Shown: one piece after another, positions 37,858 to 47,379 of the stretch
How the letters are laid out: the number at the start of each line of letters is the position of its first letter
How positions within the stretch are numbered: the first letter of the stretch is position 1
Source of the DNA: Gemmataceae bacterium
GTDB taxonomy: Bacteria > Planctomycetota > Planctomycetia > Gemmatales > Gemmataceae
DNA: 64,000 nucleotides
Assembly (NCBI GenBank): GCA_022842245.1
Contig: JALHPZ010000007.1
Span: 7,378-71,377 of the forward strand
Reading direction: 5' to 3'
Notes under the pieces: generated by a model
Database searches by the model: none
What the model was told of the DNA's origin: nothing
The model's input: the letters and a program-made list of their open reading frames with translations, nothing else
Position numbers and translations under genes: made by a program

Positions 37858-40329
37858 CTATCGGATCGTGACGTAGTCGTTGTGGTTCACCAAGGCCAGC
37901 GCCAACCGGGCACGGGCCGTTGCAGGGGCGAGCTTGCGGAACTCCGCGAGCGCTTCGAGGGCTGCGTTCTCTTCGGCTTGCGATGGCGAGTAGCCGAGGA
38001 TTCGCTCGAAGCTCGCCTTCACGTACGCGGCGTCGGAATCGGCGGGGATCTTCGCCGCGATCTTCCCGGCCATCTCCATCGCGAACCGGCTGTTCGAGAG
38101 CGCGAGCGCCTGCTGTGGCACGATGCTCTCCGTGCGGCGGTAGCAGTCCAGCACGTTCGCGTCGTCGAAGATCGAGAGGAACTTGTCGTGCTCGTTGTGC
38201 GACTGGAAGAAGTAGAGGCTGCGGCGCTTGCTTGTCGCCTGCTGGTTCGGCGGCACGGCCGGGCCGCCGAGCGTCGCGTCCAGTTCGCCGGCGAGTGCGA
38301 GGAGGCTGTCCCGCACGGTCGGCGCGTCCATCCGCAACGGAGACCGCTTCCAGAGGTAGATGTTCTCCGGATCGATCGCATGGTTCGCGTCGGAGGGTGT
38401 GTCTCCGAGCCGGTAGACACGCGACGTGACGATCAGCCGGTGCAGGTGTTTGATCGACCAGCCGTTTTCCATGAAGTCGACGGCGAGCCAGTCGAGCAGT
38501 TCCGGATGGGTTGGTGCCTGTCCCTTGCGGCCGAAGTCGAAGACGTTCGCGACGAGCGGCCGGCCGAAGTGGCGCAGCCAGACGTGGTTCACGAGCACGC
38601 GCGCCGTCAGGGGGTTGTCGCGGCTCGCGATCCAGTTCGCCAGCGCCGATCGCCGGCCAGTGCTGGTCGTCGGGTACGGCTTCGCGCGTGAGGCCTCGGT
38701 TTCGAGGTTCGATTCCTTCGTCTTGAGCGATCCGCGAAGCGACGTGTACGTTTCGCCCGGGCTCTCCAGGGCTTTCGTCGCCTTGGCGAGGGCATCCTTC
38801 GCGAGTTGGAGCTTGCGGGCCGGGCCGATGCGGCGGATGCCGGCGGTCTTCGCGAGGTCGGCCTCGGCTTTGGTCACGGCCCGTTCGGCGCGAACGAGTT
38901 CCAGTTCCTTCTCCGCCTTCGCCGCGATCTTCGCTTTCGCTTTCGCCTCCTCAGGCGTGCCCGTCACCTTGGCCCGATCCGCCTCATAACGCGCCCGCAC
39001 GGCACGCTCCGCGACCTCGCCCTCCGGTTTCGCGAGCGCCAGATGCGTCGCCAGCACGTGCTCACGAATCTGCGGCGAATGCGCCTCGGCCGGTAGCTTC
39101 ACGGGCGAAATGGCCAGCCCGTTCGGTGCAAGGAACTTCGGCAACCCCGGCGGGATCGGCTTGTCCTTCACCGGCCGCTTGTCGTCGCCGCGAACGTACA
39201 GGTATGTCGGCGCATTCGCGTTGCAGTCGAAGGCGCGTGGCAGGCCGTCCTTCTCGAAGTCCGCCACGCCCGGCACCATGTCGGCGCGAACTTGATACGG
39301 CTCAAAGATCGCCCGGAACCGGTAGTACTCTTCCTGAGCTATCGGGTCGTACTTGTGGTCGTGGCAGCGGGCGCAGTTCCATGTCAGGCCGAGGAACGCC
39401 TTTGAAGTGTGCTCGACCGTTTCGTCCAGCCACGTGTCGCGGTTGAACAGGAAGTACTGCCGGGCGAGGTAGCCAGTGGCCCGCAGTTTGTTCTCGTCCG
39501 TCGGATGCAATTCGTCGGCGGCGAGCATTTCGCGCACCATTGCATCGTAACCCTTGTCGGCGTTGAACGACTCGACGGCCCAGTCCCGCCAATGCCACAT
39601 GTGCTTTTGGCTGTTGCGGACCTCGGCTCCCAATCCCCACCAGTCGGAATAGCGCCAAACGTCGAGGAAATGCCGTGCCCAGCGCTCGCCGTACTGCGAA
39701 GAGGCAAGCAGCCGGTCCACTTCCTTTTCGTAGGCGACTGGAGATTCGTCCATCAGGAACGCGGCGATCCGCTCGGCGCTCGGCGGCAGGCCGGTGAGAT
39801 CGAGATGTAGTCGGCGCAGTAGATTCCTCCTGTCGGCTTCCGGTCGCGGTTCGAGTTTCCGCTTGGCCCACTCGGCCGCGACGAACCGGTCGACCGGATG
39901 TGAATTGAACACTGGAATCGTGACCGATGGTGGCTCGACCTTCACCGGCTTGCGGAACGCCCAATGATCCTGTGGCGACGGCTCCGGCTTGTCGTCGGCC
40001 GGGTACTTCGCACCCTGTTCGATCCACGTCTTCAATTTCGCGATCTGCTCCGCCGTCAGCGGCACGCCTTCCGGCGGCATCCGCGCGGACTCCTCCTTCT
40101 CGCTCACCCGCTCCAACAGTGCGCTCTCGTTCGGCTTGCCCGGCGCCACGGCGTCGAGGATGCCCTTCCCGCTATCGAGGCGCAACTCCGCCTTCTGCGC
40201 AAGCGCCCCGTGACAAGCGTAGCACCGATCCTTCAGGATCGGCTTGATGTCGCGCACGTATTCCACCGGTTCGGCGGCGGACGATTTTGGAGCGAGAGCG
40301 ATCAGGAACAAGAAAACGACGGGTCGCAT
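37858..40329 (-). CDS. PSCyt1 - DUF1549 - DUF1553 protein
   Basis: The 823-aa protein has a signal peptide, then a planctomycete cytochrome C domain with one haem-binding motif CYACH (Cys36, Cys39, His40) and a likely distal Met in ARMPPEG. DUF1549 (PSCyt2) follows around residues 145-350 ([50 protein letters not shown]), and DUF1553 (PSD1) around 540-800 ([20 protein letters not shown]). A Lys/Ala-rich helical segment lies between them. The second CxxCH (CARCH) may also bind haem. Function is unknown; the pairing with DUF1501 and DUF1080 suggests extracellular polymer turnover. Confidence 0.93.
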   Translation of the reverse strand: MRPVVFLFLIALAPKSSAAEPVEYVRDIKPILKDRCYACHGALAQKAELRLDSGKGILDAVAPGKPNESALLERVSEKEESARMPPEGVPLTAEQIAKLKTWIEQGAKYPADDKPEPSPQDHWAFRKPVKVEPPSVTIPVFNSHPVDRFVAAEWAKRKLEPRPEADRRNLLRRLHLDLTGLPPSAERIAAFLMDESPVAYEKEVDRLLASSQYGERWARHFLDVWRYSDWWGLGAEVRNSQKHMWHWRDWAVESFNADKGYDAMVREMLAADELHPTDENKLRATGYLARQYFLFNRDTWLDETVEHTSKAFLGLTWNCARCHDHKYDPIAQEEYYRFRAIFEPYQVRADMVPGVADFEKDGLPRAFDCNANAPTYLYVRGDDKRPVKDKPIPPGLPKFLAPNGLAISPVKLPAEAHSPQIREHVLATHLALAKPEGEVAERAVRARYEADRAKVTGTPEEAKAKAKIAAKAEKELELVRAERAVTKAEADLAKTAGIRRIGPARKLQLAKDALAKATKALESPGETYTSLRGSLKTKESNLETEASRAKPYPTTSTGRRSALANWIASRDNPLTARVLVNHVWLRHFGRPLVANVFDFGRKGQAPTHPELLDWLAVDFMENGWSIKHLHRLIVTSRVYRLGDTPSDANHAIDPENIYLWKRSPLRMDAPTVRDSLLALAGELDATLGGPAVPPNQQATSKRRSLYFFQSHNEHDKFLSIFDDANVLDCYRRTESIVPQQALALSNSRFAMEMAGKIAAKIPADSDAAYVKASFERILGYSPSQAEENAALEALAEFRKLAPATARARLALALVNHNDYVTIR

Positions 40330-40362
40330 GACAACCCCAAACGGTGGGTGAGAGCATCAATC

Positions 40363-40445
40363 GAGATCACGAAAGACCGAAACCCCGAAAGGAAATCCGA
40401 CTTTTCTTCTTTCGCGCTTTCGTCTTTTCGGGCTTTCGTGATCTC
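40363..40445. repeat. 83-bp imperfect palindrome rich in CGAAAG/CTTTCG
   Basis: Outer arms 40363-40375 and 40433-40445 are perfect 13-bp complements. The interior repeats CGAAA and its complement several times, allowing an extended imperfect hairpin. It lies in the 130-bp gap between DUF1080 and the PSCyt1 gene, and may be a dispersed intergenic element or an attenuating hairpin inside a transcript. Confidence 0.65.
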
Positions 40446-40459
40446 TTCGTTCTTCCAAT

Positions 40460-41227
40460 TTACTTCTTCAACTCCAGGATCTCCACCTTGCGGAACTCGA
40501 CCGGATGACTCTCGGCCTGGAGCGAGATGTAGCCTTCTTTGATGATCAGATCCTTCGGGTCTTTGACCAACTTCTTCGCGTCGGGATCGCGCGGGTCGAG
40601 TTGCGGCTGCTCGAATTCCAGCACGACCTCGCCGTTGATCTTCTGCTTCACGGCTCCGCCGCCGTGGACCTCCACTTCCATCGTCACCCACTGGTCGCCG
40701 TGGTAGGTCTTCGATTTCGAATTCGTGCAGTGCGGGAGGTGGAGCTTGCCGTTGTACACGACGTTCGTGCCGGGCGTGCAGAGATTGCCGGTCGGGCGCG
40801 GATCCTTGCCGTTGCCGCCAAGCATCTGACCTTCGATCGACACGGGGAACTTCTGCTCCTTGTCCATCGTCTTCGGGTCCTGGCAGTGGTACATGATGCC
40901 GCTGTTGCGGAACGCCCAGCCGGGGCCGCCCTTCACCTGTTCGCCGACGAACCTGTACTCGATGCGGAGCCGATAGTGCGAAAACTTGTCCTTGTAGAAG
41001 AGGTGCCCGAAGTTTTCGTTGAACCCGGTCCACTTGTCGTACTTCACCTTCAGAATGCCGTCCTCGACGCGGAAGGTGTCGGCGTGGTTGTCGCCGAGTT
41101 CGAAGCCCTTGATCTTCGGCGTCCAGCCGTCGAGGTTCTTGCCGTTGAAGAGCGGCTTCCAATCTTCCTTCGGTTCGTCGGCGAAGGCGGGAGCGGCGAG
41201 TAGGAGCAGCAGAGCGAGGCAGCGCAC
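40460..41227 (-). CDS. DUF1080 (3-keto-disaccharide hydrolase-like) protein
   Basis: The 255-aa secreted protein (signal peptide MRCLALLLLLAAPAFA; GTG start with GAGGA upstream) has the concanavalin-like DUF1080 fold: WKPLFNGKNLDGWTPK at the N-terminus, GPGWAFRNSGIMYHCQ, and the closing GYISLQAESHPVEFRKVEIL. Characterised members hydrolyse 3-keto-glycosides; others are untested. It lies 9 bp after the YgfZ-like gene and 130 bp before the PSCyt1 gene, all minus strand. Confidence 0.92.
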   Translation of the reverse strand: MRCLALLLLLAAPAFADEPKEDWKPLFNGKNLDGWTPKIKGFELGDNHADTFRVEDGILKVKYDKWTGFNENFGHLFYKDKFSHYRLRIEYRFVGEQVKGGPGWAFRNSGIMYHCQDPKTMDKEQKFPVSIEGQMLGGNGKDPRPTGNLCTPGTNVVYNGKLHLPHCTNSKSKTYHGDQWVTMEVEVHGGGAVKQKINGEVVLEFEQPQLDPRDPDAKKLVKDPKDLIIKEGYISLQAESHPVEFRKVEILELKK

Positions 41228-41236
41228 GGGAAATCC

Positions 41237-42208
41237 TCAGGCGGGAGGGCCGATCACTTCGACGGATTGCGAACCGGCGGCGAGCATGGTGCCGGGGTCT
41301 TGGTGGCCGCGGCGGATGTAGCCCAACGCGATGGTACCATACCGCGGTGAGCGCGTCGAGGAAGTAACGACGCCCGCGTCCTGGCCGTCGCGGGTCAATT
41401 TCGTTCCCGGCGGCAGGGGATCGCCGTCGGTCTTCAACTTCAGAAAGGCGCGATTCACGAACCCGGCGCGGTCGCGCGCCATCACGATCGGCTCCTGGCC
41501 GATGAAGCAGCCTTTCGCGTAATTGACGGCGCGCTCGACGCGGGGGAGTTCCATCACGAATCGCGTCTCGTCGATGTCGGGACCGTAGATCGGCGTGCCG
41601 GCTTCGATACGAAGGATTTCAAAGTCCTCGGCGGTCGCTGTCGATGCACCGGCGGCCACGAGCAGATCGGCAGTAGCACCCTTCTGTTCGACCGGCGTGA
41701 CGAGATCGTATCCGGGAGCGCCGAGGAGATCGCGTCGGCGGATCGACGCGGCGATGTTGCGGCCAAAGGTGCGCTCCATGTGCTGGAATTCGACCAGGTC
41801 CGGAATGCGATCCGCAAGGGCCGCCTCCAGCGTCGCCTTTGCCCTCGGTCCGGCGAGGTGGAACTGCGCGAAGCGTTCGGTCACATCGTGCAACTCGACC
41901 GCTTCGGATATCAGATAATGATCGAGATGCGCGAAGAGCTTCGCGCCGCGGCCGGGCGTTGTCTCCAGCCAGATCGCATGCTTCCCGTCGCTGAGTACGT
42001 GGTAGGTCCACGCGGCAAAGAGCGTTTTCGCCTTGTGGTCGAGGAAGTAGGTTTCGCAGCCGCCGCCGAGCGGGAGATCGCGCAGGTCGTTGGTGCTCAG
42101 GTTCGTGAGGAACTTCGGCGCGTCCGGACCCGAGACGAGGGTCTTGCCCGTCGTCGAGCGATCGATGGTCGCCGCGGATTCGATGGCGGCACGGTAGCCG
42201 TCGGTCAT
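41237..42208 (-). CDS. ygfZ: YgfZ/GcvT-domain folate-binding protein
   Basis: The 323-aa protein has the YgfZ signature KGCFIGQEPIVMARDR and a GcvT-like fold (HLAGPRAKATLEAAL, LLGAPGYDLVTP). YgfZ-type proteins use tetrahydrofolate to support Fe-S enzyme maturation or repair. The ATG at 42208 overlaps the stop of the LarA-like gene (ATGA), so translation is coupled. The start was placed there because family alignment begins here; the open frame runs 67 codons further upstream without similarity. Confidence 0.9.
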   Translation of the reverse strand: MTDGYRAAIESAATIDRSTTGKTLVSGPDAPKFLTNLSTNDLRDLPLGGGCETYFLDHKAKTLFAAWTYHVLSDGKHAIWLETTPGRGAKLFAHLDHYLISEAVELHDVTERFAQFHLAGPRAKATLEAALADRIPDLVEFQHMERTFGRNIAASIRRRDLLGAPGYDLVTPVEQKGATADLLVAAGASTATAEDFEILRIEAGTPIYGPDIDETRFVMELPRVERAVNYAKGCFIGQEPIVMARDRAGFVNRAFLKLKTDGDPLPPGTKLTRDGQDAGVVTSSTRSPRYGTIALGYIRRGHQDPGTMLAAGSQSVEVIGPPA

Positions 42209-43386
42209 GTCGCGTCCTCGCTGCGGACAATGGTGCGGTGGGCGTTCAGCAGGAACAGGACGCGGTCTCCGGTTTCGAGGAATCGTTCGAGTTCCCCGAC
42301 ATGGTTGAGGGCGGTTGCGAAGAGTTCCTCGGCGCGATCCTCGTCGAGACCCGCGAGGTAGAGCCGGGCGCGACGGGTGACGGCCGTCCAGAGGTGGCAT
42401 GCCGCCCAATCGTCGGGGCGGGCGGCGGTCAGCAGCTTGCGCGCCTCGGCAGGGTCCTCGGCACCGCGCAGGATCGCGATCCCCTCGCCTTCCAGTGCGA
42501 CGGGCGGGGCGAGCAGCGCGACGCGGCCCCCCTTCGCCACGGCGCGGGCGGCGTTGACGGCCCCCGCCGCCAACTCGGCAAAATCGGGATCCGGAGAGAC
42601 CGTCGCGACCACGGTGTCCGGCCGTTCGGGCAGGCGATGACGCCAGAGCCGGTCGTGGCGGCGCAGGCCTTCCACCAGACTGTTCGGCAATCCTGCAAGG
42701 ACTTCCACCGCCCGCGTGCCGTCGTCGATCACCTGCACAAAGAACGGCGAACCGAACAGCGCCACCACCTCCGAAACGTCGGGCGAGGGGCTGGCCTCCT
42801 TGTAGCGGAATCGACCGCGGAACGTGTCGATCGTCTCGGTGTCGCTGAATCGGGGAAAGAGGAGGTCTTCGCCGCCGGCGACGCCCGCGTCGGCGTCGAA
42901 GCGCCGCCGGCCGATCGCCACCACGAAATCCGATTCCACCAGCGTGCGGTTCAGGTAGACGCGCCGTTCCGACAGGGTCGACGCCAGATACGCGAGGCGC
43001 TTCCGGTCGGTCGGGTCGTGGACTTCAGTCTGCGCATCGGCGTATTCGTCCGGCAGATTCGCCACCCAGTCGCCGCGTGATCCCGCGGGCAAGAGGATCG
43101 TAATCGCTCCGATCGGGATGCCGGCGGAGGCGAGGTGGTCCATCACCGCGCTGGCGGCGGCCGCGGCCTCCGGCACCGTCTCGTCCACCACGAGCGCAAT
43201 CTTGTCGTCGGGTGTCAGTGCCCGGCGCAGCGGTTCGAAGCGGTACGGTTTCTCGAGCGCGCTGCGAATCAGATCCCCGACACCGCCCGACGGCGCGCTC
43301 GATTCCCGGCGCGGCATCTCGACGCATCGGGCGTCGGGGATCGCCACTCGCCAAACTTCTCGACCGACGGTCAGTTCGCGATTCAA
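42205..43386 (-). CDS. LarA-like (DUF2088) protein, diverged
   Basis: The ~393-aa protein resembles the nickel-pincer lactate racemase LarA family: N-terminal RELTVGREVWRVAIPD, middle DDKIALVVDETVPEAAAAAS and RVYLNRTLVESDFVVAIG, and C-terminal GGRVALLAPP. Catalytic features look lost: the ATGxHR motif reads LPAGSRG, and the GGxKxxLPG segment carrying the pincer Lys reads GGEDLLFPRF. It is probably not a racemase of the known type. No larB, larC or larE gene is near. A TTG at 43386 is proposed as the start because it begins the family alignment and lies after the lgt stop; this start is uncertain. Confidence 0.7.
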   Translation of the reverse strand: MNRELTVGREVWRVAIPDARCVEMPRRESSAPSGGVGDLIRSALEKPYRFEPLRRALTPDDKIALVVDETVPEAAAAASAVMDHLASAGIPIGAITILLPAGSRGDWVANLPDEYADAQTEVHDPTDRKRLAYLASTLSERRVYLNRTLVESDFVVAIGRRRFDADAGVAGGEDLLFPRFSDTETIDTFRGRFRYKEASPSPDVSEVVALFGSPFFVQVIDDGTRAVEVLAGLPNSLVEGLRRHDRLWRHRLPERPDTVVATVSPDPDFAELAAGAVNAARAVAKGGRVALLAPPVALEGEGIAILRGAEDPAEARKLLTAARPDDWAACHLWTAVTRRARLYLAGLDEDRAEELFATALNHVGELERFLETGDRVLFLLNAHRTIVRSEDAT

Positions 43387-43420
43387 ACGGAACCCGCCCG
43401 AATGTGGGAAACAGCGGTCA

Positions 43421-44818
43421 TTATACGGCGGCGGGGGTGGGATTTTCGGGAATCGACTTCGCCCCGTAACCGAGGGGGATGGCACCGGGGGGCAGCTTCG
43501 GTTGCGTCCTGCGCAGATAGAGTTCGAGCACGATGGCGGCGAGGAAGATGCCGACGCTGATCCATTGCGAGAGCGTGAGACCGAAGCTGTAGGTCGGTTC
43601 GGTGCGGATCGCCTCGTTGAGGAATCGATGCACCGAGTAGCAGAGCATGAGGACGACGATGACTTGCCCGTCGTGGCGCCGGAACGGCTGGAACGCAAGC
43701 AGGAGCAGAGTCACGAGGATCATGCTGATCGTTTCGTAGACCTGCGTGGGGAAGAACGTGACGGTGCGGGGCGTGAACGAGATCGGTACGCGCTGCCCGG
43801 CGCGTTCGACGACGAGGTCGAGCCGTTTCTCGCCGAGCGGGCCGGAGCGGACGAATTCGTAAAGTCGATCGTGGACGGCGACGACGGCCCCGGTACCAAT
43901 CGCGGAGAGCCGGCCGCGCACGGCAGCGAGCACGTCCGGGTCATCAGTCTCGATGAGCAGCGCGGGGATCTTACCGGGGCGTTCGACCGTGCGCACCGTG
44001 GCACCGGCTTCGGTCGCGCGATTGGCGGCGTCGGCGAGCGACTTGGCGGAACCCGTGACCTCGACCAGGAAGCGGTTCGGCTCGCCGTTGAGTTCGATGA
44101 CACGGTCGCCGGGTTTGAGGCCGGCGTGTTCCGCGGCGCTGCCAGGTTCGACGGCGAGCACGAGGGAGCGCGGATCGCGTGTGACGTAGTCGCGCGAGGG
44201 GATGGAGAAGCCGACGGTCGTCTGCAATCCGTGGATTTGCGGTAGCCGTGCGTCGTCATCCGGCGGCCAGGTCACCTGACGCTTGGCGTGCGCGGCGAGC
44301 AGGGGGAACTGGCCGAGTTCGGGCGGCAGCGGCATCGGCTGGCATTCCGGACACGCGACCTGGCCCCAGCAACAGCCGTTCAGGTAGCAGCCAATGCGCC
44401 CGATCGCCATGCCAATGGCGAGCATCGGCGCGACGGCGTCGGCGAGTTGCCAGCCGTTCACACCCATCGGCTTGAGCACCTTCCGGCGGAACAGCCAGAA
44501 ACCGAGGAGTCCGCCGAATATGGAGCCATAGAAGACGATGCCGCCATCCCAGATCTTGAAGAACGCGAGGAACAAACCGAGGGGCGATTTGTCGGGGAAC
44601 TGGTCCGAGAACTGCCACATGTAGACGATGCGCGCGCCGGCGAGGCCGGTGGCGAGCATGAGCATGCAGAAGTCCTGAAAGCGCTCCCACGTCAGACCGA
44701 TCTTCGGCGCGCGCCAGCGGCCCCAGCCAACGACGACGACGAACGCCAGCAGCAGCATCGCCCCGAAGCTGAAGAGCGGATAGCCGACGAATGGAAAATG
44801 GAAGACCACCTGATGCAT
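43421..44818 (-). CDS. lgt: Prolipoprotein diacylglyceryl transferase with PDZ insertion
   Basis: The 465-aa integral membrane enzyme has the Lgt framework: GLAGARIVYMW, GGIVFYGSIFGGLLGFW, the signature GRIGCYLNGCCWG (Arg141), FFPTQVYE (355-361) and C-terminal RFLNEAIR. It attaches diacylglycerol to the lipobox Cys of lipoproteins, which are abundant here. Between the signature and FFPTQVYE sits about 190 extra residues (155-350), including a PDZ-like domain (~205-285: VLAVEPGSAAEHAGLKPGDR and VIELNGEP). Normal Lgt is about 290 aa. The insertion is in frame with intact flanks. The usual catalytic His position reads Tyr97 and the Glu of the signature reads Cys, variants seen in other Lgt proteins. 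Confidence 0.92.
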   Translation of the reverse strand: MHQVVFHFPFVGYPLFSFGAMLLLAFVVVVGWGRWRAPKIGLTWERFQDFCMLMLATGLAGARIVYMWQFSDQFPDKSPLGLFLAFFKIWDGGIVFYGSIFGGLLGFWLFRRKVLKPMGVNGWQLADAVAPMLAIGMAIGRIGCYLNGCCWGQVACPECQPMPLPPELGQFPLLAAHAKRQVTWPPDDDARLPQIHGLQTTVGFSIPSRDYVTRDPRSLVLAVEPGSAAEHAGLKPGDRVIELNGEPNRFLVEVTGSAKSLADAANRATEAGATVRTVERPGKIPALLIETDDPDVLAAVRGRLSAIGTGAVVAVHDRLYEFVRSGPLGEKRLDLVVERAGQRVPISFTPRTVTFFPTQVYETISMILVTLLLLAFQPFRRHDGQVIVVLMLCYSVHRFLNEAIRTEPTYSFGLTLSQWISVGIFLAAIVLELYLRRTQPKLPPGAIPLGYGAKSIPENPTPAAV

Positions 44819-44874
44819 GGCAGGCCCGCGCGGGAAAACATCCTTCTAAAGGATACGGGCGGGCGCGGGAAGTG

Positions 44875-45789
44875 CTACCGGGGCCGCGTTTGGAACCGCT
44901 TCAGGAACTCGTCGCGAAACTTGGATCGGCGATCGAGCCGCCAGGGGTCTTTGCGGTCGAGGATCTCGGCTTCGGCGTCGAGGTGGTAGCGGAGTTCGTA
45001 AACGGAATCGGGCTGCGGAGCGGTGTCGAGCAGGGTAAAAGTCAGTGCCGCGGCCGGCTCGCCCTCCATGTGGCGCTGGAAACTCGCGGTCTGGATGAGC
45101 TTCGTCGCGGGGTCGAGTTCGAGCACGATCCGACGGAATCGTGGATTGCGGTTCAGGAAGTTCGGCCGCACGTTCGCTTCGATGCGGATCGGCTCGCCGG
45201 GTTGGCCGGAATCCTTCCGCAGCAAGGTGAATCCTTCGAGGATCTCGCCGAGCGTTTGCGCTGCCCGGAGGCTCACAAAGTCGCAGAGCCGCGTGAGCGG
45301 TTCACCGGCCTCGCCGGGTTCGAACAGGAGGCCGCGCTTGCGCGAGAGCGCGAACCAGATGCGGTCTTCGGAATCCTGTCCGGCGGCGTAGTGCGGACCG
45401 TCGCCGACGGTCTCGATCCAGAAGCGCTCGCCGCGGGTCCAGACGCGGTAGGTCTTCGCGAGCGGAGGAATCTGGAGCCGGCGGAGCACGGGGATTTCGT
45501 TCTCGGTGACGAGCTGATAGAGCCGGTCCGCGGCGTCGGCGTGCGCGGTCTTCGCTTCGCGGACAAGTTGTTCGGTGGCGGCGAGTTGGGGTGGCTGGGC
45601 GGGGTTGAAGACGATTACGCCGGCGATGCCGGCCGCGAGCGCCGCGCCGGCCGCGCCGGCCGTCAAGCGCAGCCACGAGCGCCGCGAGGGATTCACAGGT
45701 CGCACGCGAACGAGCATCGCGTCGGCGTCCACGCCGGCAGCGACGCGGTCCAGATGGTCGCGCACGGCGCGTTCGATCGGGTCGGTCAT
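44875..45789 (-). CDS. Membrane protein coupled to ECF sigma factor (putative anti-sigma)
   Basis: The 304-aa protein has a short cytoplasmic N-terminus (MTDPIERAVRDHLDRV), one transmembrane helix (LTAGAAGAALAAGIAGVIVF, ~42-61) and a large extracytoplasmic domain. Its start overlaps the sigma factor stop (TGATG), the usual arrangement for anti-sigma factors. No zinc-binding anti-sigma motif is visible. The outer domain (FWIETVGDG, LELDPATKLIQTASF) looks like a LolA/MucB-type lipoprotein-sensing fold, but this is only a resemblance. The role is inferred from context. Confidence 0.75.
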   Translation of the reverse strand: MTDPIERAVRDHLDRVAAGVDADAMLVRVRPVNPSRRSWLRLTAGAAGAALAAGIAGVIVFNPAQPPQLAATEQLVREAKTAHADAADRLYQLVTENEIPVLRRLQIPPLAKTYRVWTRGERFWIETVGDGPHYAAGQDSEDRIWFALSRKRGLLFEPGEAGEPLTRLCDFVSLRAAQTLGEILEGFTLLRKDSGQPGEPIRIEANVRPNFLNRNPRFRRIVLELDPATKLIQTASFQRHMEGEPAAALTFTLLDTAPQPDSVYELRYHLDAEAEILDRKDPWRLDRRSKFRDEFLKRFQTRPR

Positions 45790-46316
45790 CACTTATCCTC
45801 CCGTTCGAGGAACGGGGCGAGCATCTCCGCCAGGGCCTGCCGGGCGCGGTGGACGAGCACACCGGCGTTGTTGGAAGTTACTTTCAGGATTTCGCCGATC
45901 TCCTGTTGCGAATGGCCGAGTGATTTCAGCTCGATCGCCGCCCGCTGCTGAACCGGGAGCTTCCGCAGCGCGATCGCGACGGCCGAGGCCAGTTCGTTTC
46001 CCGTTGCCACCTCCGCAGGTGTCGCGGTTGACCGGTCCGGCGGGTCGTCGAACGTCTCATCGTCGTCGCTACGCACCAGACGGAAGAACGGCCGCCGACG
46101 GCTCTTCAGGTTCAGGCAGGCGTTCGAGATCGAAGCCAGCAGCAACTTCATCCCATCGCCCGGCAGGTCGTACACGTCCGCCTTCGCGAGCAGCCGGCCG
46201 TAACAATCCTGCACGATCTCCTCGGCGTCGTGCGGATTCCGTAGGAGCGAACGGGCGTAGGCCACCGCACGCGGAGCCGTGGCCCGCACCCAGTCGTCCA
46301 GCGGATGCTCGCTCAC
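45789..46316 (-). CDS. ECF-type RNA polymerase sigma factor
   Basis: The 175-aa protein has region 2 (VAYARSLLRNPHDAEEIVQDCYGRLL) and region 4 (LRKLPVQQRAAIELKSLGHS, then QQEIGEILKVTSNNAGVLVHRAR), with no region 1 or 3, as in ECF sigma factors. It is followed in coupled translation by the putative anti-sigma gene. Target genes are unknown; the flanking WD40/DUF1501 and Lgt genes are candidates by position only. Confidence 0.94.
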   Translation of the reverse strand: MSEHPLDDWVRATAPRAVAYARSLLRNPHDAEEIVQDCYGRLLAKADVYDLPGDGMKLLLASISNACLNLKSRRRPFFRLVRSDDDETFDDPPDRSTATPAEVATGNELASAVAIALRKLPVQQRAAIELKSLGHSQQEIGEILKVTSNNAGVLVHRARQALAEMLAPFLEREDK

Positions 46317-46380
46317 GGCCGAGGGTCTCGCACTCCGGGGAAGAACACGCAGGCGGAGAGGATATTACTTTCAAACGGAA

Positions 46381-47379
46381 TTATTCCGCATCCCAGAACT
46401 GGATCGGCGATTGATTTTCCGGGTACTCGCCGGCTTTCCCTTTCACGCGGCCGTTGCCGCTTGAGTTCGCGTTCGTACCGGAGACGGCGATGAGTTTGCC
46501 GTCCGGATGAATGTCCAGGCTGTGGCAGTTCGGCAGCTTCGTTGAAACAAATGCCGGCGTCGCGGTCGGCGGTTCGAAGAGCAGGAACTTTCCCTGGCCC
46601 GGCTGGCCGCTCGTGACGGCGGCGAGGCGGCCGTCGGCGAAGACGCGCAGGTCATGCACGATCCCCTCGGCATCGTTTGCTCCCTTCCAACTCCAGAGCG
46701 CCTTGCCCGTGGCGAAGTCGAGCGCGACCAGCAGCGGAAACGCCTGCACGAAGCCGCCAGTCTTCGGCTGGCAGCCGGCCGCGTAGAGCGTTTTGCCATC
46801 GAGGGAGAACGCGAGACACCGCACGCCGCCGACGTCCTGAATGCGGTCGAGGAGATGGAACTCCTTCTGTTCGAATTCGCGCGTGGTCTTCAAGGAGGAA
46901 TCGAGCACGTGCATCCGGCCGAAGAGATCGCCGACGACAAGCGCGCCGGCCGGGGAATACGCGAGCGAATAGAAATCGATGCCGAGCTTGGTTTCGAAGC
47001 GTTTCTTACCATCGGTGGACCACTCTCGCACAAACCCGTCGCGGCCGCAGGTGGCGATGCGATCCTTCGCGATGGCGACGGCACGCAGCCAGCCTTCGTG
47101 GGCCGCGATGCTCCAACGGGGCTTCTCGTCCTTCCAGCAAACGAGCTTTCCCCATGAGTCGGTCGTGAGTAAGTCGCCGTTCGATAGGTAACTCAGCGTC
47201 GTCACCCAGCCGTTGTGGCCCTTCCATTCCGGCAGCGGCTTCGCATCCGACACGCTCCAGCGGCGCACGATGCCGTCGACGCACGATGCCGCCAGTTCCT
47301 TCCCATTCGGCGAAAATCGGATTCGCGTGATCTGACACGGCGGGGCGATCGGCTTGCCGCGTTCCTTGGGCGGTTTCAT
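46381..47379 (-). CDS. WD40 repeat protein
   Basis: The 332-aa protein contains WD40-type blades (ITRIRFSPNGKELAASCVDG, IVRRWSVSD, WLRAVAIAKDRIATCGRDGF, CLAFSLDGKTLYAAG, SLDIHPDGKLIAVSG), forming a beta-propeller scaffold. No signal peptide is visible, suggesting a cytoplasmic location or leaderless export. Its ATG overlaps the stop of the DUF1501 gene (ATGA), so the two are translationally coupled. WD40 genes beside DUF1501/DUF1549 genes recur in planctomycetes. Confidence 0.9.
   Translation of the reverse strand: MKPPKERGKPIAPPCQITRIRFSPNGKELAASCVDGIVRRWSVSDAKPLPEWKGHNGWVTTLSYLSNGDLLTTDSWGKLVCWKDEKPRWSIAAHEGWLRAVAIAKDRIATCGRDGFVREWSTDGKKRFETKLGIDFYSLAYSPAGALVVGDLFGRMHVLDSSLKTTREFEQKEFHLLDRIQDVGGVRCLAFSLDGKTLYAAGCQPKTGGFVQAFPLLVALDFATGKALWSWKGANDAEGIVHDLRVFADGRLAAVTSGQPGQGKFLLFEPPTATPAFVSTKLPNCHSLDIHPDGKLIAVSGTNANSSGNGRVKGKAGEYPENQSPIQFWDAE

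Noticed and set aside
43387..43698. Upstream extension of the LarA-like open frame
   Set aside because: It overlaps the lgt C-terminus and its translation is Ser/Arg-rich shadow sequence.
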